Origin: Reyranella sp. | Lineage (GTDB): Bacteria > Pseudomonadota > Alphaproteobacteria > Reyranellales > Reyranellaceae | DNA length: 32,427 bases | Direction: 5' to 3' | Assembly (NCBI GenBank): GCA_017990895.1 | Contig: JAGNNA010000008.1 | Span: 1-32,427 of the forward strand | Part shown: positions 16,366-24,075 of the stretch, piece by piece | How positions within the stretch are numbered: position 1 is the stretch's first letter | Layout: each line of letters begins with the position of its first letter | Made by a program: the position numbers and the translations under genes | Notes under the pieces: generated by a model | Told to the model about the DNA's origin: nothing | Seen by the model: only the letters and a program-made list of their open reading frames with translations | Database searches by the model: none

Positions 16366-17934
16366 ATGAACTTCAGAACGCTGCTCGGCGCCGTCGCCGG
16401 CCTCGCGCTCGCGATGCCGGCGGCCGCGCAGTCGAACCTCAGGATCGTGATGCATTCGGATCTCAAGATCCTCGATCCGATCTGGGCGTCGGCGCAGATC
16501 AGCCGCACGCACGGCTATCTCGTCTACGACACGCTGTTCGGCCTCGACGGCGATCTCAAGCCGCAGCCGCAGATGGTCGGGAACTGGACCGTCGATCCGG
16601 CCGGCCTGATCTACAGCTTCACCCTGCGCGACGGGCTGAAGTGGCACGACGGGGCACCGGTCACGGCCGAGGACTGTGTCGCCTCGCTCAAGCGCTGGGG
16701 CAGCCGCGATCCGGTCGGCCTCAAGCTCATGGCGAACGTCAAGGACCTCAGCGCGCCCGACGCGAAGACGATCCGTCTCGAACTCGCCCGGCCTTATGGC
16801 CTGGTGATCGATTCGCTCGCCAAGCCGGCGGGCATCGTGCCCTTCATTATGCCCAAGCGCGTCGCCGAGGCACCGGCCACCCAGCAGCTCAAGGACCCGA
16901 CCGGCTCCGGCCCGTTCATGTTCAAGGCTGATGAATGGCGGCCCGGCGACCGCGTCGTCTACGTGAAGAACCCGAACTACGTGCCGCGCACGGAGCCGCC
17001 AGCCAATTTTGCGGGCGGCAAGGTGGCGAAGGTCGACCGGGTCGAATGGGTATCGATCGCCGATCCTCAGACGGCGGTGAATGCGCTGCAGAACGGCGAA
17101 GTCGATGCGCTCGAGTCGGTGGCGCACGACCTGCTGCCTCTGGTCGAGAAGCAGCGCGGCATCGAGGTGCAGCGCGGCGCCTACGCCGGCCAATATGCCT
17201 TGCGACCGAACTGGCTCCATCCCCCATTCAACGACCCCCGCATGCGCCTGGCCCTGGGCTATGCCGTCGACCAGAAGGGCTTCCTGGATGCCGCCGTCGG
17301 CGATCCGAAATTCTGGCGCCTGTGCAAGACCTACTATGGTTGCGGCACGCCGCTCGCTTCCGACAAGGGCACGTCGGGACTGCTCGAGGGCAATGTCGAG
17401 AAGGCCAAGGCGCTTCTGAAGGAAGCGGGCTACGACGGGCGGCCGATCGTGCTGCTGCAGGTGACCGACCTCGCCTCGCTCGCCAATCTCGGCCCTGTCG
17501 CCAAGGCACAGTTGGAGCGGGTCGGCTTCAAGGTCGACATGCGCCCGGCCGACTGGCAGACCCACCTCGCGAGGGTCATGCGCAAGGAGCCGCCCGAGGA
17601 TCGCGGCTGGAACATCACCCTGTCGAGCACGGGCGTCATCGACGTCGCGAACCCGATCACTTCGCTGTTCCTGAACTCGGCCTGCGACAAGGCTTCTGCC
17701 GGCTGGTCGTGCGATGCAGAGATCGAGGCGATGCGCGACGCCTACGCGCTGGAACCGGATGCGGCAAAGCGCAAGGCCATCGCCGAGGAGATCCAGGCGC
17801 GCGCCCTGCAGGTCGGCACGCACTATCCGCTCGGCGAGTGGTACAGCGCCTCGGCCGTCAGCGCCCGCACGAAGGGCTGGATCCGCCCGCCCTCGACGAT
17901 CGCCTTCTGGAACGTCGAGGTCGAGAAGCGCTGA
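16366..17934 (+). CDS. Family-5 extracellular solute-binding protein
   Basis: Periplasmic binding protein of the DppA/OppA type, 522 residues, intact. Sec signal peptide MNFRTLLGAVAGLALAMPAA, cleaved near AAAQ-S. Family hallmarks include YSFTLRDGLKWHDGAPVTAE near residue 85, DPTGSGPFMFKADEW near 180 and PHNW-equivalent hinge regions. The start at 16366 has a very strong AGGGAGGA site. It is the third gene of the oxidase-peptidase operon. No family-5 permease or ATPase lies nearby, so it either uses a transporter encoded elsewhere or works with one of the PotBC-like channels, which would be unusual. It is a homologue of the frameshifted protein at 572-2173 but not a close copy. Confidence 0.92.
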   Translation: MNFRTLLGAVAGLALAMPAAAQSNLRIVMHSDLKILDPIWASAQISRTHGYLVYDTLFGLDGDLKPQPQMVGNWTVDPAGLIYSFTLRDGLKWHDGAPVTAEDCVASLKRWGSRDPVGLKLMANVKDLSAPDAKTIRLELARPYGLVIDSLAKPAGIVPFIMPKRVAEAPATQQLKDPTGSGPFMFKADEWRPGDRVVYVKNPNYVPRTEPPANFAGGKVAKVDRVEWVSIADPQTAVNALQNGEVDALESVAHDLLPLVEKQRGIEVQRGAYAGQYALRPNWLHPPFNDPRMRLALGYAVDQKGFLDAAVGDPKFWRLCKTYYGCGTPLASDKGTSGLLEGNVEKAKALLKEAGYDGRPIVLLQVTDLASLANLGPVAKAQLERVGFKVDMRPADWQTHLARVMRKEPPEDRGWNITLSSTGVIDVANPITSLFLNSACDKASAGWSCDAEIEAMRDAYALEPDAAKRKAIAEEIQARALQVGTHYPLGEWYSASAVSARTKGWIRPPSTIAFWNVEVEKR

Positions 17935-17946
17935 AGGCGTCGGCTT

Positions 17947-18504
17947 CTACTTCTTCTGGGCGCCCGGCAGGAAGTCGTCGAGGGGGACGCCGAAGCTGTT
18001 GAGCGCCCAGGAGACGAGATTGTACTGGCCGACCGTGAAGACGGCGTCCATGAGCTGCTCCGTCGAATAGGTCTTCGACAGGGTGGCCCAGGTCGCATCG
18101 GAGGCGACCGAGTTCTCGAACAGATCGTCGGCGAGCTGCATCAGAGCCGCCTCGTGCTCGCTCCAGCCCTTGGCCTTGGGCCCTTCCTTGAGGTTGGCGA
18201 TATCACCGTCGGTGACGCCGCCCCTCTTGGCGATCAGCTCGTGCTGCGCAAATTCGTACTCGGCCTGGTTCAGCCAGCCGATGCGCAGGATCAGCAGCTC
18301 GCGGTCGCGGAACGGCAGCGTCTGCTTGGAGAGGATGTGGCCGGCGAACGGCGTCCAGCGCTTCGTCAGCGCGGGGTGATTGGCCAACACCTTGAAGATG
18401 TTGAACACCTGACCGTTCATGGCATTCTTCTCGATGGCCTCGCGATCCTCCGCCTTCATGGTCGTGAGGTCACGCATCGGAATACGCTGCTTGCGCTTGA
18501 TCAC
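17947..18504 (-). CDS. Carboxymuconolactone decarboxylase-family protein
   Basis: A 185-residue all-helical protein of the CMD/AhpD-like family. The core motif is PFRDRELLILRIGWLNQAEYEFAQHELIAKRGGVT (read at about residues 83-117 in the encoded protein), with the E...H pair of the family but without the CxxC pair that gives AhpD its peroxidase activity, so a redox role is unlikely from sequence alone. Proteins like this are common as single genes of unknown role in alphaproteobacteria. The start is a GTG at 18504; AAGGAGG seven bases upstream decides it. That site overlaps the 3' arm of a strong hairpin (18515-18562), so translation may be controlled by RNA folding. Convergent with the family-5 binding-protein gene, 12 bases apart. 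Confidence 0.85.
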   Translation of the reverse strand: MIKRKQRIPMRDLTTMKAEDREAIEKNAMNGQVFNIFKVLANHPALTKRWTPFAGHILSKQTLPFRDRELLILRIGWLNQAEYEFAQHELIAKRGGVTDGDIANLKEGPKAKGWSEHEAALMQLADDLFENSVASDATWATLSKTYSTEQLMDAVFTVGQYNLVSWALNSFGVPLDDFLPGAQKK

Positions 18505-18514
18505 CGTTTTTCCT

Positions 18515-18562
18515 CCTTGTCGGTCCCAACCGGACTAACGGTCCCTCGGGCGACCGACAAGG
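18515..18562 (-). promoter_or_regulatory. Hairpin overlapping the ribosome-binding site of the CMD gene
   Basis: A perfect 11-base inverted repeat (CCTTGTCGGTC at 18515-18525 with its complement at 18552-18562) encloses a 26-base loop that itself contains GGAC/GTCC pairing. In the minus-strand transcript the 3' arm ends in AAGG of the AAGGAGG ribosome-binding site for the GTG start at 18504. The structure could mask the site, or protect the 5' end. No T run follows, so it does not look like a terminator for the small upstream gene. Confidence 0.5.
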
Positions 18563-18571
18563 CGAAAGACA

Positions 18572-18766
18572 CTATCCGGCGCGCAGGTTTTCGCGCGGCG
18601 GCTGGAGCTTCGCCGCGGCGAGCTTCGCCTGCCCCGGCGTGTTGAACTGATGGCCGTCCAACTCGAAGAACGGACGGGTGAAGGCATGGAAGCGGAACGC
18701 GTTGCCTTCCTTGAGGACGACGCCGGCGGGCTTTCCCCAGATTTCGACGACGAAGGGCTCGGGCAT
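18572..18766 (-). CDS. Small protein of unknown function, 64 residues
   Basis: I do not recognise a named family. The protein begins MPEPFVVEIWGKPAGVVLKE and ends PPRENLRAG; it is soluble, without a signal peptide, membrane segment or cysteine, rich in beta-type sequence at first and with a short Ala-rich helix near the end (GQAKLAAAKL). The start at 18766 is supported by AAGGAGA eight bases upstream; the in-frame extension to 18856 has no such site. It lies just upstream of the CMD-family gene on the same strand (67 bases, with a hairpin between) and is probably co-transcribed. Codon use looks like the neighbours, so it is likely a real gene. Confidence 0.65.
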   Translation of the reverse strand: MPEPFVVEIWGKPAGVVLKEGNAFRFHAFTRPFFELDGHQFNTPGQAKLAAAKLQPPRENLRAG

Positions 18767-18955
18767 GGCGCGGTCTCCTTCAGGCTGAACTGTCTGCGAT
18801 CGGCTCTGAGATGGTGTCGGCATGGGAGAAGACAATGACCAGAAGTGTCGAAACAACAGACGGTCACAGGAGAAGCTTCGCGTACGGCATCAATATGGCG
18901 GCAATGCTTTTCCCTGCTGGTGCAGCGGTCATCATTGCCGGACAATGACACGCCA

Positions 18956-19873
18956 ATGTCACGCACTCTTACCCGCTCCCGCTTCATGGGAATCGCCGCC
19001 GGCGCCGGCCTGCTCGCCGCAGGCCAAGGTGCCGCGCAGACGGGAGTCCGCATGCATCAACGCAAGATCCCGTCATCCGGCGAGATGCTGCCGGTCGTGG
19101 GCGTCGGCACGTGGCGGACGTTCGACGTCGGCGCAAAGCCCGAGGATCGCGCGCCACTGGCAGAGGTGCTGCGGCTGCTGTTCGCGGCCGGCGGCTCGGT
19201 GATCGACACGTCGCCGATGTACGGGTCGGCCGAAGCTGTGGTCGGCGCCCTTCTGTCCGCCGCCGATGCCCGCTCGAAAGCCTTCATCGCCACCAAGGTC
19301 TGGACCACGGGCCGCGACAACGGGATCGCGCAGATGCGCACCTCGATGCGTCTGCTCAAGACCGACCGCATCGACCTGATGCAGATCCACAATCTCGTGG
19401 ACTGGCGCGCCCATCTGCCGACGCTGCACGCCTGGAAGGCCGAGGGCCGCATCCGCTATCTCGGCATCACCCACTACACGCAGAGCGCCCATGACGAGCT
19501 GGAGAGCGTGATGCGGGCGGAGAAGTGGGATTTCGTCCAGATCAACTACGCGCTCGACGATCGCGCCGTGGAACGCCGGCTCCTGCCGCTCGCCGCCGAG
19601 CGCGGCATCGCTGTGATCGTGAACCAGCCGTTCGGCGGCGGCGGCCTCCTGCGCAAGCTGCTCGGCCGCAAGCTGCCCGACTGGGCGGGCGAGATCGGCG
19701 CCACGAGCTGGGCGCAGCTCCTGCTCAAGTTCGTGCTGGCAAATCCCGCGGTCACCTGCGTCATCCCCGGCACCGGCAAGCCCGAGCACATGGCGGACAA
19801 TCTCCAGGCCGGCTTCGGCGTCTATCCCGACGCGGCGCTGCTCAGGAAGATGATCGCGGAGGTCGCCCTCTAG
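18956..19873 (+). CDS. Aldo/keto reductase with an export-like N-terminus
   Basis: NADPH-type aldo/keto reductase (TIM barrel), 305 residues. The catalytic tetrad is visible: D84 and Y89 (VIDTSPMYGSAE), K114 (ATKVW) and H145 (LMQIHN). Late motifs such as VTCVIPGTGKPEHMADNL fit cofactor binding. The N-terminus from the chosen start (MSRTLTRSRFMGIAAGAGLL, then AAGQGAAQT) looks like a signal peptide, with RSRF rather than a true twin arginine; export with bound cofactor would require Tat, so this is uncertain. A longer in-frame start at 18845 is less likely because it adds sequence without family similarity. No clear ribosome-binding site precedes 18956. Convergent with the epimerase gene, the two stop codons overlapping in CTAG. 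Confidence 0.85.
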   Translation: MSRTLTRSRFMGIAAGAGLLAAGQGAAQTGVRMHQRKIPSSGEMLPVVGVGTWRTFDVGAKPEDRAPLAEVLRLLFAAGGSVIDTSPMYGSAEAVVGALLSAADARSKAFIATKVWTTGRDNGIAQMRTSMRLLKTDRIDLMQIHNLVDWRAHLPTLHAWKAEGRIRYLGITHYTQSAHDELESVMRAEKWDFVQINYALDDRAVERRLLPLAAERGIAVIVNQPFGGGGLLRKLLGRKLPDWAGEIGATSWAQLLLKFVLANPAVTCVIPGTGKPEHMADNLQAGFGVYPDAALLRKMIAEVAL

Positions 19874-20769
19874 AGCGGCAGCTCCGCCTCGATCCAGTCC
19901 GTTGCGGACGAATGTCTGGGCTGCCAGCCCAATTCGCTGCGCGCACGCCTGGCGAGGACACGACTGTTCGAGCCGAACGTATAGGCCGCGCTATTCTCGC
20001 CGAGTTCCTTTGCGGCTTCCTCGAACGGCCAGACCTGAGGCTCTCCCAGACCCAGGCGGCGCGCGATCGCCGCGCAGATTGCACGATACGAGGCCTCGCC
20101 GTTCTCGGCGAAATAGAACGCGCCCGCCGGCGCCTTTGCGAGGGCCAGACGATACAGGTCAGCCACATCCTCCACATGGACGTTCGACCAGATGTTCAGA
20201 CCCTTGCCGACGTGCCGGACCACGCCCGAGGCCCTTGCCCGCTTCGCGAGGCCGGGAATCTGGGCGCTGTCGCGCGCCAGGCCGAGCCCGTTGCCGTAGA
20301 TCATGGTCGGGCACACGATGATCGAGCGTACACCACGACGGCTTGCCTCACGGATCGCGCGGTCGATGGCGACACGGGCCTGCTTGCCGAGCACCGGCTC
20401 GATCGGCGTGTCCTCGTCGTAGATCTTGTCAGACGCAACGTCGCCATGGGCATCGTCGGCCACGATGCTGGAGCCGCTGGTATGAATGAAGGGCTTTTGC
20501 GAGCCGGCGAGGCCCTCGAGCATGGCTTCCACGGCGCCGCGATGGTCGCTGCTGGCGGTGTTGATCACCGCGTCGGCGCGCCGGGCTTCCGCCGCCAGGA
20601 TGGCAGCATCGTCGAGGCCGCCCATCACCGACTCGACACCGAAGGCAGCGAGCCTGCTGCTCTTCTCGGCGTCGCGCACGAGGCCACGCACCTTGTGGCC
20701 GTCGTCGAGCAGGCGGCGCGCGATGGTGCCGCCGATATAGCCCGTGGCGCCGGTCATGAAGATGTTCAT
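19870..20769 (-). CDS. NAD(P)-binding SDR/epimerase-family protein
   Basis: A protein of about 299 residues of the extended short-chain dehydrogenase/NAD-dependent epimerase superfamily. The Rossmann motif TGATGYIGG is at residues 6-14 (from the 20769 start). The usual YxxxK of the active site is not seen where expected; the region reads PIEPVLGKQARVAID, keeping a Lys but no Tyr four residues before it, so it may be an atypical SDR that binds cofactor without classical reductase chemistry. AGGAG lies eight bases from the ATG at 20769 and only two from the one at 20775, so 20769 is preferred. It follows dinB by about 11 bases on the same strand and should be co-transcribed. Confidence 0.82.
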   Translation of the reverse strand: MNIFMTGATGYIGGTIARRLLDDGHKVRGLVRDAEKSSRLAAFGVESVMGGLDDAAILAAEARRADAVINTASSDHRGAVEAMLEGLAGSQKPFIHTSGSSIVADDAHGDVASDKIYDEDTPIEPVLGKQARVAIDRAIREASRRGVRSIIVCPTMIYGNGLGLARDSAQIPGLAKRARASGVVRHVGKGLNIWSNVHVEDVADLYRLALAKAPAGAFYFAENGEASYRAICAAIARRLGLGEPQVWPFEEAAKELGENSAAYTFGSNSRVLARRARSELGWQPRHSSATDWIEAELPL

Positions 20770-20780
20770 GGTCATGTCTC

Positions 20781-21860
20781 CTAGAGAGCCAGGGTCATCT
20801 GCGGCGACACCGTGCGCTCCTCGCGCTGGTGCAGGTTATGGAGAGAGACGCCGAGCAGGCGCACTTTCTTCTCCAGCGGAAAGATGGATCGCACCAGTTC
20901 GAGCGCCGTGCGTTCCAGCACCTCGCGGCTTTCGACGCTTTCCTCCAGTGTGCGGCTCCTCGTCACGATCCGAAAGTCGGCATACTTGATCTTCACGGTC
21001 ACCGTGCGGCCGACGATGCCGGTGCGCTCGCAGTAGGACCAGACATCCTCCAGTACCGACGCGACGCCCTCCTCGACCGCCGCCGGCCGGTCGAGATCCT
21101 CCATGAAGGTCGTCTCCGAACCGACCGACTTGCGCGGCCGGTTGGGCACGACCCGGCGCTCATCGTGGCCGCGCGCGATGGCGTGATAGTAGGTGCCGGA
21201 GCGCCCGAAATACTGCTGCAGGAATTCCAGCGTCTGCGCCTTCAGGTCGGCGCCAGTATGGATGCCGAGCCGGTTCATCTTTTCCGCCGTCTTCGGTCCG
21301 ACGCCGTGGAAGCGGCCGACCGGCAGCCCTTCGACGAAGGCCGAACCCTTCTCGGGCGGGATCACCGTCTGGCCGTTGGGCTTGCGATGGTCGGAGGCGA
21401 GCTTGGCCAGAAACTTGTTGTAGGAGATGCCGGCCGAGGCGGTGAGGCCCGTACGCTCCAGGATTCGCGCACGGATCTCGCGCGCGATTTCCGAGGCGAG
21501 CGGCATGCCCTTGAGGTTGGTCGTGACGTCGAGATAGGCCTCGTCGAGCGAGAGCGGCTCCACCAGCGGCGTATAGTCGAGGAAGATCTCGCGTATCTGG
21601 CGCGACACGTCCTTGTAGACGTCGAAGCGCGGCTTCACGAACATCAACTCAGGACACAGGCGCTTGGCGGTGACCGACGGCATGGCCGAGCGCACGCCGA
21701 ACTTGCGTGCCTCGTAGCTCGCCGCCATCACGACGCCCCGCTGACGCCCGCCGACCGCGACCGGCCGGCCGCGCAGCGAGGGATCGTCGCGCTGCTCCAC
21801 GGACGCATAGAAGGCGTCCATGTCGACGTGGATGATCTTGCGGATCTCTGCTTCCGCCAT
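20781..21860 (-). CDS. dinB: DNA polymerase IV (DinB, Y family)
   Basis: Error-prone translesion polymerase, 359 residues. Catalytic carboxylates D13 (IIHVDMDAFYASVEQ) and D106-E107 (LSLDEAYLDV) are intact, as is the YEARKFGVRSAM fingers motif near residues 49-60. Helix-hairpin-helix (FHGVGPKTAEKMNRLG) and little-finger domains follow. The last six residues, QMTLAL, fit the beta-clamp-binding motif QxxLxL/F. I found no convincing GTTC-N7-GTTC LexA box upstream, so SOS control is not shown. It follows the histidine-kinase gene by 48 bases on the same strand and precedes the epimerase gene, and the three may share a transcript. Confidence 0.96.
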   Translation of the reverse strand: MAEAEIRKIIHVDMDAFYASVEQRDDPSLRGRPVAVGGRQRGVVMAASYEARKFGVRSAMPSVTAKRLCPELMFVKPRFDVYKDVSRQIREIFLDYTPLVEPLSLDEAYLDVTTNLKGMPLASEIAREIRARILERTGLTASAGISYNKFLAKLASDHRKPNGQTVIPPEKGSAFVEGLPVGRFHGVGPKTAEKMNRLGIHTGADLKAQTLEFLQQYFGRSGTYYHAIARGHDERRVVPNRPRKSVGSETTFMEDLDRPAAVEEGVASVLEDVWSYCERTGIVGRTVTVKIKYADFRIVTRSRTLEESVESREVLERTALELVRSIFPLEKKVRLLGVSLHNLHQREERTVSPQMTLAL

Positions 21861-21908
21861 GGCGGCAGTATAGGGCCGCCGCGAACCGCGGTCCCCTGGA
21901 TCGGACGC

Positions 21909-23273
21909 TCAGGCCAGAGGGGATGGTTGCAGGCGAAGCGTGAAGACCGCACCACCTCCAGGACGGTCATCGACGGAGATGCTCCCGCCATGAGCGGCGG
22001 CCACGCGCGTCACGATGGCCAGTCCCAGGCCGCGGCTCTCCGGACGGGCCCGATCGCGTCGCCAGAAGCGCCTGAAAATCGTCTCCCGCTCGGCAAGCGG
22101 CACGCCTGGGCCGTCGTCCATGACGCGGACCGCTCCGTCTGCGGCGACCTCGACCTCGATCGTCCCGCCGGCCGGCGTGTGGCGAATGGCATTCTCGACG
22201 AGATTGCGAACCGCCCGGAACAGCGCCTCGGCGTGGCCATGCACCCACACCGGCGTCTCCACACCGGTCAGGGCGATCGTCTTGTCGCTGTCGACGGCGA
22301 GCGGCGCCATGAAGGCGACCGCGTCGGCGCAGACCGCCTGAAGGTCGGCCTGGGAGCTGCCGTCCACGACAAACGCCTCGAGTTCGGCAATGTCGAGGAC
22401 CTGGTTCACGGTACGCGTCATGTTGACGATGTCGGCTTCCAGAGAGCGGCGCAGCGGCTGCTCCTCCATCGTATCGACGCGAGCGCGCATGATGGCGAGC
22501 GGCGTCCGCAGCTCGTGGGCCATGTCGGCGGTGAACTCGCGCTGGGCCCGGAATCCCGCCTCCAGCCTGTCGAGCGCCTGATTGACCGCGTGCACGAGCG
22601 GAACGATCTCGCTCGGCATCGACTGCTCCGACAGGCGGACGTCGGTGCTGGTCGGACCGATCGATGCCGCCGTAGTCGACGCTTCGCGCACTGGATCGAG
22701 CGCGCGGCGGAAGATCATGATGTCGATCAGCAGTAGCAGCAGCAGGATGGGAAAGGTGATCCACGCCACACGCGGCAGGAAGGAGGCGACGATATCGTCG
22801 ATGATCACGTCGCGGTGCGCCAGGTCCTGTCCGACCTGGATCCAGTAGAGACGATCGCCGATGGCGCGCGGCACGTTGACCCCGATGAGCAAGGTGCCCT
22901 TGCTTCGGGGTAGCATGAAAGAATCGTTGGTCAGCGGATCGTTCGGCGCCGAGAGCCTCGCGTCGTCCGGACGCGAGGTAAACAGCACGTTTCCCTTCGA
23001 ATCGAGGATTGCATAGGAATAGAGGGCGTATTCGCCCGAATAGATCGGCTGGGCATCGGGCGGGATGACCAGCGTGACATCACCGCCATCGACCGTGGGG
23101 CGCAGAAAGCTCGCGATCGTCAGAGCCTGCGCCCGCAGCGCATCGCGATGGAGACTGTTGGCCGCCTCGTAGAGCAGCCAATAGAGCGCCAGCGGCATCA
23201 GCACCGACGTGACTCCGATCGCCACCACATGCAGCGCGACGACCCGCGAAATGATCGATCGGAAGCGCGTCAA
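21909..23273 (-). CDS. Two-component sensor histidine kinase
   Basis: Membrane-bound sensor kinase, 454 residues. Two membrane segments (about residues 9-34 and 168-188) flank a periplasmic sensor of about 130 residues, followed by a HAMP-like linker. The phosphorylated His is H253 in MAHELRTPLA; the ATP-binding N box is NLVENAIRHT (N361), then DDGPGVP and GLGLAIV. The reading frame opens with a TTG at 23273 overlapping the stop of the response-regulator gene (TTGA), a coupled start; no ATG precedes the first membrane segment. The regulator-kinase pair is divergent from an RND efflux operon, so it probably senses the pump substrate in the periplasm. The QseC/TctE-like layout is clear; the signal is not. 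Confidence 0.93.
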   Translation of the reverse strand: MTRFRSIISRVVALHVVAIGVTSVLMPLALYWLLYEAANSLHRDALRAQALTIASFLRPTVDGGDVTLVIPPDAQPIYSGEYALYSYAILDSKGNVLFTSRPDDARLSAPNDPLTNDSFMLPRSKGTLLIGVNVPRAIGDRLYWIQVGQDLAHRDVIIDDIVASFLPRVAWITFPILLLLLLIDIMIFRRALDPVREASTTAASIGPTSTDVRLSEQSMPSEIVPLVHAVNQALDRLEAGFRAQREFTADMAHELRTPLAIMRARVDTMEEQPLRRSLEADIVNMTRTVNQVLDIAELEAFVVDGSSQADLQAVCADAVAFMAPLAVDSDKTIALTGVETPVWVHGHAEALFRAVRNLVENAIRHTPAGGTIEVEVAADGAVRVMDDGPGVPLAERETIFRRFWRRDRARPESRGLGLAIVTRVAAAHGGSISVDDRPGGGAVFTLRLQPSPLA

Positions 23274-23953
23274 GCGGCGGCCTTTTCCTCGGCCAGCAGA
23301 TAGCCGACGCCGCGCACGGTGTGTATCCGGACCTTGGCGCCGCCGTCGGCCAGCATCTTCCTCAGGCGATGTACGTAGACCTCGACCGCGTTCGACCCGA
23401 CTTCGCCCGAAAGCCCGAAGAGCTGGTCCTCGAACAGGCGCTTCGGCACCACGTGACCGCCGCGGCGCAGCAGGATCTCGAGGATCGCCGTCTCGCGCGC
23501 CGGGAAGGCCCGGACCGTCCCGTCGATGAAGACCTGTCGTCCCTCGGTCTCGAGCGAGACGTTGCCGAAGATGAGCTGGCGCCCCAGCAGATTGCCGGGG
23601 CGCCGCAGCAGCGCCTGCAGGCGCGCCACCAGCTCCTCCATGGCAAAGGGCTTCACGAGGTAGTCGTCGGCGCCGGCGCGCAGGCCGTTGACGCGATCGC
23701 TCACCCCGTCGCGGGCCGTTAGCACGAGGACTGGTGTCGAATCGCCGCGTCCGCGGATCCCGCGCAACAACGACAGACCGTCCTGGTCCGGCAGACCGAG
23801 GTCGAGCACGATCGCGGCATATCGCATGGCCGCCAGTGAATGCTCCGCATCGCCGGCATTGCTCACTGAATCCGCCGAGAACCCGCTGCGCGCCAGACCC
23901 TTGACCAGCAAAGCGACGAGCTCGGCATTGTCCTCGACGACCAGGACTCTCAT
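23270..23953 (-). CDS. Two-component response regulator, OmpR/PhoB type
   Basis: DNA-binding response regulator of 227 residues. The receiver domain (residues 1-115) has acidic pair E8-D9, phospho-acceptor D51 (VLDLGLPDQDG), T79 and K101 (LVKPF). The C-terminal winged helix (about residues 128-222) ends with the typical VEVYVHRLRKML and RIHTVRGVGYLL. The ATG at 23953 is chosen; an in-frame GTG at 23971 would place the ribosome-binding GGGAGGG inside the gene. It is first in the operon and faces the efflux-adaptor gene across 122 bases, so that gap probably contains its binding site, though I could not make out tandem repeats with confidence. Confidence 0.94.
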   Translation of the reverse strand: MRVLVVEDNAELVALLVKGLARSGFSADSVSNAGDAEHSLAAMRYAAIVLDLGLPDQDGLSLLRGIRGRGDSTPVLVLTARDGVSDRVNGLRAGADDYLVKPFAMEELVARLQALLRRPGNLLGRQLIFGNVSLETEGRQVFIDGTVRAFPARETAILEILLRRGGHVVPKRLFEDQLFGLSGEVGSNAVEVYVHRLRKMLADGGAKVRIHTVRGVGYLLAEEKAAA

Positions 23954-24075
23954 GGATGTCGGCCCTCCCACGGCGCAGTCGCCAATTGTGTCATCCTACC
24001 ACGGCCGGCGCTTTCGGAATGCGCTGGAGGCGGCAAGTCAGGCGCGCGTAATCTGAACCCACTAGCTTCCGCGCC

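Noticed and set aside
15256..17823. Very long open frame (855 codons) on the minus strand across the peptidase and binding-protein genes
   Set aside because: Arg/Asp/Ala-rich composition typical of antisense frames in GC-rich DNA; the plus strand has clear families with ribosome-binding sites and motifs.
13879..18949. The 11-mer CGGACAATGAC occurs both in the LysR/oxidase gap (13879) and before the aldo/keto reductase (18939)
   Set aside because: Many 11-base matches are expected by chance in 32 kb; no flanking similarity.
21861..21908. LexA (SOS) box upstream of dinB
   Set aside because: Only a single GTTC half is present on the minus strand, without a second at the required spacing.
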